Of a stretch of 64,000 nucleotides of DNA, positions 1-8,257 are shown piece by piece. The DNA is from Sphingobacterium spiritivorum ATCC 33861 (GTDB lineage: Bacteria; Bacteroidota; Bacteroidia; Sphingobacteriales; Sphingobacteriaceae): the NCBI RefSeq assembly GCF_000143765.1, contig NZ_GL379771.1, positions 62,001 to 126,000 on the forward strand, in the 5' to 3' direction. Within the stretch, counting starts at the first letter, position 1, and each line of letters begins with the position of its first letter. The notes beneath the pieces are model-generated. The model was not told where the DNA came from. It searched no databases and saw nothing but the letters and a program-made list of their open reading frames with translations. A program made the translations under genes and the position numbers.

Positions 1-220
1 GAGTAAACAATGCTGTATGATCTTTACCTGTCAGACTTGTCTTGAACTCCACTTCATACATACCATTTGATTTGATCTCCCAGTCACTGAATTTAGCACT
101 TTTAAAATTTTGCTTATACGTATTCAGAATTACTGCCGGTACCTGAGCTTCTTTAATATCCTGTGCAAATGCAAAATGCATACCACATACAACTGCCAAT
201 GTTAAAATGATCTTTTTCAT
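1..220 (-). CDS. PepSY-like secreted protein, C-terminal part outside window
   Basis: Reading the minus strand from an ATG at 218-220 gives 73 codons with no stop before the window edge. The first 20 residues are a signal peptide (hydrophobic stretch ending in AFAQ). The visible mature part contains NTYKQNFKSAKFSDWEIK and YEVEF, typical of the small periplasmic PepSY-like (beta-lactamase-inhibitor-like fold) proteins common in Bacteroidota. Their ligand and role are unknown. The gene is divergent from the gene at 367, with about 145 bp of A/T-rich promoter space between them. Family assignment rests on a partial sequence. Confidence 0.7.
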   Translation of the reverse strand, partial: MKKIILTLAVVCGMHFAFAQDIKEAQVPAVILNTYKQNFKSAKFSDWEIKSNGMYEVEFKTSLTGKDHTALFT

Positions 221-352
221 AGCCTGTTTTTACATTAATGATTTAATACTACAAAATTATATTTCAATTTAGGAAAGAATTGGGATAAGTCGGTATGCAG
301 ATAACTTTTTTGTGATATCACTGAATTTAAGACAGATTTATTATTTTTTTAT

Positions 353-360
353 TATATTTG
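353..360 (+). promoter_or_regulatory. -7 promoter box TATATTTG next to the start codon
   Basis: TATATTTG fits the Bacteroidota -7 consensus TAnnTTTG and ends only six bases before the ATG at 367. Transcription starting at the usual distance would begin at or next to the start codon, giving a leaderless or almost leaderless mRNA. No clear TTTG -33 element is seen at the usual spacing. Confidence 0.45.
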
Positions 361-366
361 TAACTT

Positions 367-822
367 ATGCGAAAATGGATTGCCACCGTATTAGTATTGA
401 TTTATTCGTTAACCTCAAGTGGGGCAGCGTTTTATTTCCATATTTGCGGCAATGATCAGGAGCATATTATTTCCGTTTCAGACAAATCATCACACAAAAA
501 TTGTCCTCTTTGCATAAAGAAATCATCATCCCAAGCATCCAAGAAGAGCAGCTCCTGCCATACAGATGCCAAACCGGACAAAAAACATGTCTGCAAAGAT
601 GTAGTTGTTGATCTGGAAAAGGCTTCAGACAACCATTACTCCAACAATAATCAAATCAAAAATTTCAATTTATTTACGCCATCAGTAATTACATTATTCT
701 GGGTTTATAATTTCAATATTTTTGAAGAGCTTGCGGTTGAGCATCAAATCGCGCAGACCAATTCCACAGCACTTGTCCGACAACAGGACAGTTATCTCCT
801 CCATTGTAATTTCCGGATTTAG
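367..822 (+). CDS. small Cys/His-rich secreted protein (HYC_CC_PP-like)
   Basis: A 151-residue protein with an N-terminal hydrophobic signal or anchor (residues 5-22). It is followed by FHIC, CPLC, CHTD and HVCKD motifs, a set of Cys/His pairs suited to binding a soft metal, and a second hydrophobic stretch near residues 100-116. It resembles the HYC_CC_PP family of short exported proteins that often sit just upstream of TonB-dependent receptors in Bacteroidota. The receptor with heavy-metal-associated domains begins 82 bp downstream on the same strand, so a shared role in copper or other metal handling is likely. Family membership is judged by pattern only. The biochemical role is unknown. 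Confidence 0.65.
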   Translation: MRKWIATVLVLIYSLTSSGAAFYFHICGNDQEHIISVSDKSSHKNCPLCIKKSSSQASKKSSSCHTDAKPDKKHVCKDVVVDLEKASDNHYSNNNQIKNFNLFTPSVITLFWVYNFNIFEELAVEHQIAQTNSTALVRQQDSYLLHCNFRI

Positions 823-904
823 CATTCATTGTATCTTATATTAAACAGGTCTCTGACACAGAAAAGAGCTCCTGTATTTTATCCGTACAATTAATGATTA
901 AAAA

Positions 905-3900
905 ATGAAAGTATTCAACATACTACTGTTGCTGTGTGCAATGGTAACGTTGCCTGTATACGCACAGACAGGCAAGCAGGATACCACCGTTACTTTTAAA
1001 GTAAAAGGAAACTGTGGAATGTGTAAAAAAAGAATTGAAAAAACCGCCGTTGCTGCCGGAGTATATCAGGCATCCTGGAATAAAGCCAGTGAAGCAATTA
1101 CGGTAACATATAACCCTTCGAAGATCAGACTAAACAGTATCAAGCAGCATATTGCAGATGCCGGTCATGACACAGATGGTATAAAAGCAGATCAAACGGC
1201 TTACGATAATCTTCACCAATGCTGTAAATATGAACGGACACAAGCTGCTCCGCCCCCAATTGCAGAGCCGGAAATATCTGGTTACAAACAAGACAGTACA
1301 GCTACTTTCAAAGTAAGCGGTAACTGCGGAATGTGTAAGAAAAGAATCGAAAAGGCAGCCCTTATAAAAGGAGTACAACAGGCGACCTGGGATGAAAGCA
1401 CCGGAATAGTCTCGCTTCAGTACGACAGCTCCAAAATAAAACTACTGCAGATCAAGCAGAATATCGCTGCTGCAGGACATGATACGGAAGAAATAAAAGC
1501 AGATGACAAAGTCTATGACAGTCTTCATGAATGTTGTAAATATGAACGTCTCAAACCAGCTCCGGTAGCAGTCGTATCCGGTGCAAAGGCAGGTTCTGCC
1601 ATAGGACGTGACAGTACAATTACGTTTGCAGTAGCCGGGAACTGTGCTATGTGTAAAAAGAGAATAGAAACTGCAGCCCATAAAGATGGTGTAAAGTCAG
1701 CTGTCTGGGATATAAATACCGGCATACTGACCACTATATACGATTCTTCCAAAGTCAAACTCGAACAGATCAAGAAAAACATTGCAGAGGTCGGCCACGA
1801 TACAGAAGGAGTAAGAGCAAACGATGAAGCCTATCAAAATCTGCATGAGTGTTGTAAACACGACCGTCTGCAGGCAGACAACAGTGCCGAAAATGTATCA
1901 GTGGCAGGAAAGAGCAAAGACGAAGTGATGGGAGTGGTTGTAGAGGAAAGTAAAAACGGAACGCTTACCCCTATCCCATCGGTAAATGTGAGATGGCTGG
2001 AGAAAAAGGACAGTCAGACATTAACCAATGAAAACGGAGTTTTTAAAATCAGACATGAAAAAGGACTGACAAATCTTATTATTTCATTTGCCGGAATGAA
2101 ATCCGACACGATATCGGTGACTGATCTGAATAAAGTTCTTGTGATACATGCAAAAGAAAATGTGCTCGCTGAGGTCGTTGTATCCCGTTCGCGCAAGACG
2201 AGCTATGTATCCAACATGAATCCGGCACGTGTGGAAGTACTTACTTCCCGGGAATTGTTTAAAGCTGCCTGTTGTGATCTGAGTGAAAGTTTTGAAACCA
2301 ATGCGACTGTAGATGTGGTCAGCAATGATGCTGTAACAGGGAGTAAGCAGATTCAAATGCTGGGGTTGAGTGGTATTTACACACAACTTACCGTAGAAAG
2401 TCTTCCCGGTCCCCGCGGATTAGCGACTCCCCTTGGATTGAACAGTATTGCAGGTCCCTGGATTGAATCCATACAGATCAGTAAAGGAATAGGTTCTGTA
2501 GTAAACGGATATGAAAGTATGGCCGGACAGATAAACGTAGAATTGAAGAAACCTCAAAATTCAGAAAAGCTATACTTCAACGCTTATGCCAACAATATGG
2601 GACGTACAGATCTGAACCTGAACCTTTCTCAAAAAATCAGTGACAACTGGTCCGTAGGACTGTTGCTGCATGACAACTTTATGTATAATAAAGGAATGAA
2701 CTTCAGTAATAACGGCTTTCGTGACCTACCTGCAGGCAATGTATTCTCAGGAGTCAACAGATGGACCTATCAGAATGGAAAAGGACTTATTGCACAATTC
2801 GGAATCAAATATTTAAAGGATGACCGTACAGGAGGACAAATTGATTTTGATGAGAAAACAGATAAGCTCAGCACAACCAGGTATGGATTGGGATTTGACA
2901 TTAACCGATATGAAGGTTTTGCTAAGATAGGATATGTATTTGAAGGCAATACTCACCGCAGTATAGGTCTGCAACTTTCGGGAACATACTACGATCAGAA
3001 AAATTATTTCGGAACACGCACCTACAATGCCGAACAAAAAAACGGTTATGCAAATCTGATTTATCAGGACATTATAGGTACAGTAGCCCATAAATACCGG
3101 ACAGGCCTGACACTTACCTATGACAATGTAGACGAGACACTAGCCGGTACAGACCGCTATCTGCGCAAAGAAGTTGTATCAGGAGCTTTTGGAGAATACA
3201 CGTACAGTCCGAATGAAAAATTCGATGCTATACTGGGAATGAGAGCGGATTACAACTCCCTGTATGGATGGTTTGGAACACCACGTGCACAACTTCGATA
3301 TCAGCCTGTGACAGGTACGACATTACGGTTGAGCTCCGGAAGAGGACAGCGTACTGCGAATATATTTGCAGAGAATATGTCCGTATTTGCAAGTAGCCGG
3401 GCATTAGTGATCCGGTCCGAGAATCGTTTTGATAAAGCTTACGGCCTCCGCCCGGAAGTCTCCTGGAATACCGGACTTAGCGTAGATCAGACCTTCCGTA
3501 TGTTTGGAAGAGAAGCGACAGCATCGATGGAACTCTTTTCTAACCACTTCCAGAACCAGGTAGTCGTGGATTATGAAAATCCAAGAGAAATTGCCTTTTA
3601 CAATCTTACGGGTAAATCTTACTCCAACAGCTTACAAGCCGAACTCAGATTTATGCCGGCACCCAGATTCGAAACCCGAATAGCTTACCGCTTACTGGAT
3701 GTTCAGACCGACTACGGAGATCAAAGGTTAAGCAAACCCTTAATGGCTAAGCACAGAGGTTTTATGAATCTGGCATACGCACTGGAAAGCGGATGGAATT
3801 TTGATTACACTCTGAATATTGTTGGTCAGAAAAGACTACCTTCTACCGCAGCCAATCCGGTTCCGTACCAACTGGAAGAATATTCTCCTGCATATGCTAC

Positions 3901-4105
3901 GATGAATGCACAGATAAGCAAAACATTTGGAGCATCCAAAAACTTTGACATCTATGTGGGAGCAGAAAATTTCACCAACTATTTCCAAAAAAATCCTATA
4001 CTGGCTTATGACGATCCCTTCGGGAATTATTTTGATACCAATATGTTATGGGGACCACTTTCCGGAAGATTATTTTACACGGGAATACGGTACTTTATTA
4101 AATAA
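905..4105 (+). CDS. TonB-dependent receptor with three N-terminal HMA domains
   Basis: A 1066-residue outer-membrane receptor. Order: signal peptide (1-20, ending VYAQ); three heavy-metal-associated modules with metal sites CGMC (37-40), CGMC (141-144) and CAMC (247-250), each followed about 65 residues later by an LH(Q/E)CCK motif; a carboxypeptidase-regulatory-like domain (about 341-425); plug domain (about 430-555, with a CC at the start of the predicted plug); and a 22-strand type beta-barrel to the C-terminal F-x-K end. HMA domains bind Cu(I) or other soft metals through the paired Cys. Most HMA-carrying receptors known to me have a single copy, so three tandem copies of about 105 residues are unusual. 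Metal uptake or metallophore import is inferred. The gene ends in a strong terminator shared with maf. Confidence 0.92.
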   Translation: MKVFNILLLLCAMVTLPVYAQTGKQDTTVTFKVKGNCGMCKKRIEKTAVAAGVYQASWNKASEAITVTYNPSKIRLNSIKQHIADAGHDTDGIKADQTAYDNLHQCCKYERTQAAPPPIAEPEISGYKQDSTATFKVSGNCGMCKKRIEKAALIKGVQQATWDESTGIVSLQYDSSKIKLLQIKQNIAAAGHDTEEIKADDKVYDSLHECCKYERLKPAPVAVVSGAKAGSAIGRDSTITFAVAGNCAMCKKRIETAAHKDGVKSAVWDINTGILTTIYDSSKVKLEQIKKNIAEVGHDTEGVRANDEAYQNLHECCKHDRLQADNSAENVSVAGKSKDEVMGVVVEESKNGTLTPIPSVNVRWLEKKDSQTLTNENGVFKIRHEKGLTNLIISFAGMKSDTISVTDLNKVLVIHAKENVLAEVVVSRSRKTSYVSNMNPARVEVLTSRELFKAACCDLSESFETNATVDVVSNDAVTGSKQIQMLGLSGIYTQLTVESLPGPRGLATPLGLNSIAGPWIESIQISKGIGSVVNGYESMAGQINVELKKPQNSEKLYFNAYANNMGRTDLNLNLSQKISDNWSVGLLLHDNFMYNKGMNFSNNGFRDLPAGNVFSGVNRWTYQNGKGLIAQFGIKYLKDDRTGGQIDFDEKTDKLSTTRYGLGFDINRYEGFAKIGYVFEGNTHRSIGLQLSGTYYDQKNYFGTRTYNAEQKNGYANLIYQDIIGTVAHKYRTGLTLTYDNVDETLAGTDRYLRKEVVSGAFGEYTYSPNEKFDAILGMRADYNSLYGWFGTPRAQLRYQPVTGTTLRLSSGRGQRTANIFAENMSVFASSRALVIRSENRFDKAYGLRPEVSWNTGLSVDQTFRMFGREATASMELFSNHFQNQVVVDYENPREIAFYNLTGKSYSNSLQAELRFMPAPRFETRIAYRLLDVQTDYGDQRLSKPLMAKHRGFMNLAYALESGWNFDYTLNIVGQKRLPSTAANPVPYQLEEYSPAYATMNAQISKTFGASKNFDIYVGAENFTNYFQKNPILAYDDPFGNYFDTNMLWGPLSGRLFYTGIRYFIK
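983..1864 (+). repeat. three tandem HMA-module repeats inside the receptor gene
   Basis: Three coding repeats of about 250 bp (983-1234, 1295-1546, 1613-1864) lie at a period of 312-318 bp. Each encodes GNC(G/A)MCKKRIE, then GHDT, then LH(Q/E)CCK. The linkers between them are short and Pro/Ala-rich. Confidence 0.85.
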
Positions 4106-4130
4106 AAAAAGGAGCTAAGCTCCTTTTTTT
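4104..4130. terminator. bidirectional terminator between receptor gene and maf
   Basis: A-run, GGAGC stem, TAA loop, GCTCC stem and T-run form a hairpin that works in both directions. It overlaps the stop codon of the receptor (4103-4105) and the stop codon of maf on the other strand (4129-4131). Confidence 0.9.
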
Positions 4131-4710
4131 ATTTAATATTCTTTAACTCCTGATACAACCTTGCGGTCGGAAGCCCCACCACATTCGTATAGGATCCTTT
4201 TATCTGATCAATAGCCACTATCCCCATCCATTCCTGAATACCGTATGCTCCGGCCTTGTCATAAGGTTTATAATGTTCGAGATAATAGTTGATCTCATCA
4301 GTCGAAAGCTCAGGAAAAACCACATCCGTACATTCCACAAAAGTACGTAGCTCCCCTTTCCACAATACAGACACAGCCGTCATCACCTGATGCGTATCAT
4401 CAGAAAGCATAGACAACATACGAAAAGCGTCATCCCGATCCTGAGGTTTGCCAAGAATCGTATTGTGAGCGACCACAATAGTATCTGCAGTGATAAGCAA
4501 ATGATCTTCATATTCAGCATTGTTAAATGCAGCCGCTTTCTTCTCCGCAATAGACGCTACGATCTGCTCCGGCAGCAAATCCGGGTCAAAGGATTCATCC
4601 GTTTCTTTTACAACAACATCAAAATCCACCCCCATTCCGGCCAGTAATTCTTTTCTTCTGGGAGATTGCGATCCCAGAATCACAGGTATATTCTTTAAAT
4701 TATCAAGCAT
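4129..4710 (-). CDS. maf: Maf-family nucleotide pyrophosphatase
   Basis: A 193-residue protein of normal family length. It has the N-terminal SQSPRRKELL phosphate-binding loop, ITADTIV with the conserved Asp, GKPQD, and KPYDKAGAYGIQ near the C-terminal third, all hallmarks of Maf proteins. The YhdE-like branch hydrolyses dTTP and UTP (and modified pyrimidine nucleotides) to monophosphates in the cytoplasm as house-cleaning. The kdsC start-to-end order places it 3 bp downstream of kdsC on the same strand, so the two are probably cotranscribed. The substrate branch is inferred from family knowledge. Confidence 0.93.
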   Translation of the reverse strand: MLDNLKNIPVILGSQSPRRKELLAGMGVDFDVVVKETDESFDPDLLPEQIVASIAEKKAAAFNNAEYEDHLLITADTIVVAHNTILGKPQDRDDAFRMLSMLSDDTHQVMTAVSVLWKGELRTFVECTDVVFPELSTDEINYYLEHYKPYDKAGAYGIQEWMGIVAIDQIKGSYTNVVGLPTARLYQELKNIK

Positions 4711-4713
4711 GGA

Positions 4714-5232
4714 TTATACACTTTTCACATTCGTATCATCGTACCATTTATCCTGCAGTTTGAGCGTTTTTTCGATCAGTTCCCGAACCACCCCCTTACC
4801 CCCTCCGAGACCGGAGACATAATGTGAAATCTGTTTTATTTCTTCCACTGCATCTGCCGGACAGGCAGCTACGCCTACAGCCTTCATGCATTTGTAATCC
4901 GGCATATCATCTCCGATAAACATCACATCCGGCAACTCAATGCGAAACCGTTGCGTAATATCCTGAAGCAAGGTCAGCTTATCCGCTACACCCAAATGGA
5001 TTTCCTGTATACCCAACCCCTCCAGACGTCTTTGAACACCTGCATTCCTGCCACCTGAGATCACAATAATCTGCAATCCTTTTGACATCGCCAGATGCAT
5101 AGCATAACCATCCTTTACATTAAAAGTGCGAAGTTGTTCCCCATGCTCATCCACCTGTACCGTACCGTCAGTCAATACACCGTCTACATCGATAACAATA
5201 GCTTTTAATCTTGCTAATTCCTGTAAAATCAT
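4714..5232 (-). CDS. kdsC: KdsC-type HAD phosphatase (KDO 8-phosphate phosphatase)
   Basis: A 172-residue HAD-superfamily protein. Motif I is DVDGVLTDG with nucleophile Asp15 and acid/base Asp17, motif II lies in VISGG, and motif IV is GDDMPD. The lack of a cap domain and the length match KdsC, which removes phosphate from 3-deoxy-D-manno-octulosonate 8-phosphate during lipid A/KDO core synthesis. Sugar specificity cannot be read directly, and related 9-carbon sugar phosphatases look alike. It precedes maf by 3 bp in a likely operon. Confidence 0.88.
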   Translation of the reverse strand: MILQELARLKAIVIDVDGVLTDGTVQVDEHGEQLRTFNVKDGYAMHLAMSKGLQIIVISGGRNAGVQRRLEGLGIQEIHLGVADKLTLLQDITQRFRIELPDVMFIGDDMPDYKCMKAVGVAACPADAVEEIKQISHYVSGLGGGKGVVRELIEKTLKLQDKWYDDTNVKSV

Positions 5233-5382
5233 ATTTCAATCCTTTATATCAAAAGTAAAGATTAAAAATCATAATGCTGTATCTCCCTAAGAGATTGATA
5301 AGGTCATTTTATTATCCATTTTAGACAGACTATCAAATTTGTGTCAGAAAATAGTTGTCAACACAACTTTTCAATGAAATTA

Positions 5383-5415
5383 TTTGGAACAAACACTGTT
5401 TATTATGTATATTTG
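5383..5415 (+). promoter_or_regulatory. promoter of a candidate small RNA
   Basis: TTTG at 5383-5386 and TATATTTG at 5408-5415, separated by 21 bp, match the Bacteroidota -33/-7 promoter (TTTG, TAnnTTTG). No open reading frame follows before the terminator at 5503-5538. Confidence 0.55.
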
Positions 5416-5421
5416 CAGAAG

Positions 5422-5538
5422 ATAATTCAGAATTATCCGTTGTTTTCAGAACAACTATTAAAATGTCTTTTCATAATTTAGGTTTATAATTGGTTAGTAA
5501 CGAACCCTGGCGCCCATCGTCAGGGTTTTGTTTTTTTA
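5422..5538 (+). ncRNA. candidate small RNA of about 115 nt
   Basis: The segment lies between a consensus-like promoter (5383-5415) and a rho-independent terminator (5503-5538) and has no credible coding frame. I do not recognise a known family (not tmRNA, SRP RNA or RNase P). It could be a trans-acting sRNA or a leader with a premature terminator, although no gene follows for 390 bp. Confidence 0.4.
5503..5538 (+). terminator. rho-independent terminator
   Basis: AACCCTG and CAGGGTT form a seven-pair stem around an 11-base loop, followed by TTGTTTTTTT. It points along the + strand and matches the end of the candidate small RNA. Confidence 0.75.
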
Positions 5539-5551
5539 ATTCACTTTACCC

Positions 5552-5588
5552 GTCGGCGGGGACGCTAACAGACGCGACAGCGACTGAA
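5552..5588 (+). repeat. dispersed repeat A, copy 1
   Basis: Contains GGCGGGGACGC then AACAGACGC and CGACTGAAG. Near copies are at 24813-24850 and 27488-27530, all in the same orientation and all between genes of the adhesion island. The element is G/C-rich against an A/T-rich background. Confidence 0.7.
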
Positions 5589-5927
5589 GTTCCTTAGAGT
5601 AAAAATAAATTCCTTTGCACTATGCTCACACTAGTCAAAATACTTCCAAAATCAAGACTTTCATAAAAAAAACCATATATCTTCAATTTTAAATTTAATT
5701 TTAGGTAAAATTTATTTTTCCAATAAAATTTACCTGAAAAATATTCACAAATAAAACTAAATGCCACAATAAGTTAATTAATCACCATTATAAGGTCAAT
5801 TTAAGCAAATGTCTTATTGTGTTATTTAAATGTCCTTTCCTTTCCTTTTACTGTTTTTAGTTAATTGAAATTTGCAAGTGCAACGACTGCTATCAGGAAT
5901 TGCAAACTTATTATCGGTATAGCGTAT

Positions 5928-6929
5928 ATGAAAAAATTATTATTAAATATTACATATACACTTACACCTCAATGGCTGCAACAATTTAGTGATCAGATTG
6001 GCACCCGGCTAATCGACAACAAGATAATTCTCTTTTCTCGTGAGATTGCTGAAGGCAGGATATATTTTATAGAATTAATGCCCGGTCTGTCTGTAATGTT
6101 GAGAGATATGATTGTTCATCAACCTATACACTTCAGCCGAAAAGCAAAGGAAGATGATTTGGTGTTTGTGTATTATGATTTGAGTGAGAATATAAGTACT
6201 CATATCGTAAATGGAGTAGGTCATATGGTTGGCCTCAATTCCCCTTTCGACATGGGAATAGTTGATTCATCGGTAGAAAGCAGCTATATCCCCATTCTGG
6301 GCGAACGGGTATATTCCTTATGTTTACTGGTTAGTAAAAAGCTTTTAATCAAGCTATTTAAGAACCATATCCAAAATAATAATAAAAACGTCTATTTTGA
6401 TCCGGAGCGCAATACCCTATTATTCTATGGTCATATTGACAGCCGGAGTAAATTATTACTACATCAACTCAAAAAAAAATCATATACGGATCCCTCTTTT
6501 GAACTTTTTTTCAAGAGTACTTCCTACCGCCTGTTTGGCTTGCTGATAGAAGGATTCAGCAAGATCAGCTATCCTTCTTTCAAATTGTCAGATATAGAGA
6601 TTAAAGGTATTTTAGCTACTCAGGAATATATTCTAACACAATTGTGGGTGAAATTTCCCGGAGTCAGTAATTTAGCCCGAATGGCCGGAATGTCAGAATC
6701 AAAATATAAACTGGCTTTCAGACGGGTATTCAACGATACACCAAACAACTTTTTTTTAACGGAGAAACTGTTCCTGGCAAAACGGCTTCTTACCAGTGGA
6801 GATTATAACTCAGTACTGGAAATCGCATACGAATTAGGATACAGTAAATCAAGCTATTTCTCCGCTGTATACAGAAGTAAATTTGGAGTCTTGCCTGGTA
6901 GTGTTTTAGTCAGAAAAAAATCATCCTGA
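5928..6929 (+). CDS. AraC-family regulator, subfamily A, paralogue 1
   Basis: A 333-residue protein. The C-terminal 100 residues form a double helix-turn-helix: FPGVSNLARMAGMSESKYK then IAYELGYSKSSYFS, the AraC/XylS DNA-binding pattern. The N-terminal part (ITYTLTPQWLQQFSDQ, later IYFIELMPGLS and VYYDLSE) is shared with the three following genes and is probably a ligand or regulatory domain of unknown specificity. I chose ATG at 5928 because it aligns with the starts of the paralogues. The longer frame begins with TTG at 5865. It is the first of seven tandem AraC-type genes. A weak GAAATTTG at 5867 with a pyrimidine-rich box 21 bp upstream resembles the promoters of the second subfamily. Confidence 0.9.
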   Translation: MKKLLLNITYTLTPQWLQQFSDQIGTRLIDNKIILFSREIAEGRIYFIELMPGLSVMLRDMIVHQPIHFSRKAKEDDLVFVYYDLSENISTHIVNGVGHMVGLNSPFDMGIVDSSVESSYIPILGERVYSLCLLVSKKLLIKLFKNHIQNNNKNVYFDPERNTLLFYGHIDSRSKLLLHQLKKKSYTDPSFELFFKSTSYRLFGLLIEGFSKISYPSFKLSDIEIKGILATQEYILTQLWVKFPGVSNLARMAGMSESKYKLAFRRVFNDTPNNFFLTEKLFLAKRLLTSGDYNSVLEIAYELGYSKSSYFSAVYRSKFGVLPGSVLVRKKSS

Positions 6930-6956
6930 TTCTTCAATCTTTAAATAAAATTCAAT

Positions 6957-7970
6957 ATGTTAAATGTAAAATGCAGCTTTAGTGTAAAGACAAATTGGAA
7001 AGAAGAACTGGCAATCAAACTGAACGGACGGATTAACGGTAATTTTATTGAAATTCCCGAAGACATTTTTGCAGGTTTTAATTATGTACTGAACATTGAT
7101 AAAGATTTTTCAGTCTGGTTTTCTAATGGAAAATACCATAAGTCTATTTGCTTTCAGTCACCGGAAAACGGACAAACTGATTTTTTCTTTATTGTTTTTG
7201 GTTATGGTACAGGCCGAATGTTGGCTATAAGTAAAGAACGAACATATGAATGCAATTATGGATTTGTTATATTAGATAGTTCTGATAAAAATCAGTTTAT
7301 TATTGAAGCAGGATCTGAAAGCTGTATTTTAATTCTTTTTGTTCGGAAAGAAGCTTTAAACAAACTTATAAATACTGCAATAACAAAATATCCTTCGTGT
7401 AATAATTGTATTTACAACACAGAAAATATATACATAAAATCAGGCAGAGCGAATCCTCAGGCGTGGAAAATAGTCAATGAGTTCAGATATTTGTGTCCCA
7501 GTTCTGTAAGTTTTGATTATTTCCTGACCGGCGCTATGTATGCCATGTTGGGAATATTTATTCATGAAATATCTAATGTAGAAAACACATATCCCGATCT
7601 GGAAGACAGTGATATCAGAAGAATACTCATTACCCAGGAATATATAATCAAACGATTAGATAAAAATTTCCCAGGTATAAAAAAACTGGCTTCCATGGCG
7701 TATATGTCAGAATCCAAATTCAAACATTTATTCCGCAAAATAACAGGTTTCAGTCCAAACAGTTTTTTTATTAAAAATAAACTTGAACTCACCAGAAAGA
7801 TAATTGAACTGGAAAGCTCTACTATAGCAGAAATCGCTAAAAAAATGAATTATTCAAGCCATTCGTACTTGTCCGAACAATTCAAAAAACACTTCGGATT
7901 ACTTCCAAAAGAATACCGAACCAATTTGTTTCCCCATTATCCGCATAACAGCGATGAAACCGCTTCCTAA
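6957..7970 (+). CDS. AraC-family regulator, subfamily A, paralogue 2
   Basis: A 337-residue protein starting 27 bp after the previous gene, so probably cotranscribed. The C-terminal AraC DNA-binding region reads FPGIKKLASMAYMSESKFK and IAKKMNYSSHSYLSEQF, ending in the usual FGLLPKEY. The N-terminal domain is the most divergent of subfamily A: it keeps the length and the F(N/S)YVL-type core but has extra cysteines around residues 140-155. Regulatory target unknown. The proximity of the pilus genes suggests surface functions but nothing in the sequence proves it. Confidence 0.88.
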   Translation: MLNVKCSFSVKTNWKEELAIKLNGRINGNFIEIPEDIFAGFNYVLNIDKDFSVWFSNGKYHKSICFQSPENGQTDFFFIVFGYGTGRMLAISKERTYECNYGFVILDSSDKNQFIIEAGSESCILILFVRKEALNKLINTAITKYPSCNNCIYNTENIYIKSGRANPQAWKIVNEFRYLCPSSVSFDYFLTGAMYAMLGIFIHEISNVENTYPDLEDSDIRRILITQEYIIKRLDKNFPGIKKLASMAYMSESKFKHLFRKITGFSPNSFFIKNKLELTRKIIELESSTIAEIAKKMNYSSHSYLSEQFKKHFGLLPKEYRTNLFPHYPHNSDETAS

Positions 7971-8171
7971 ATCCGTAAAATAAAATACCTCACCGAAAAC
8001 TTCTGCAGTATACCATTTTCTGTCTGAATCCCTCTCCTGACGGCTTCTTCAAGTGCTATATTTTTTCGTCAAAACGTTAATAAAATTAAATATGTCAAAA
8101 GTTATAGTTAATTACTTCGGATAATACAAGTCAAACAATGAAAATTTATATTGTAATTTATCAAAATTTCA

Positions 8172-8202
8172 TTTGTATCAAATTAAATACAAACTATTTT
8201 TG
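8172..8202 (+). promoter_or_regulatory. consensus-type promoter for the 8258/9235 gene pair
   Basis: TTTG at 8172-8175, a 19 bp spacer and TATTTTTG at 8195-8202 match the Bacteroidota housekeeping promoter closely. The start codon at 8258 follows after about 50 nt of leader. Confidence 0.7.
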
Positions 8203-8257
8203 TTACTTTATGTTGTTTGAATAGTCTTACAACCTATGAAAATCAACATATAGCAAA

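Noticed and set aside
1130-1681. Minus-strand frames inside the receptor gene
   Set aside because: They are shadows of the HMA repeats, and the + strand frame has complete domain content.
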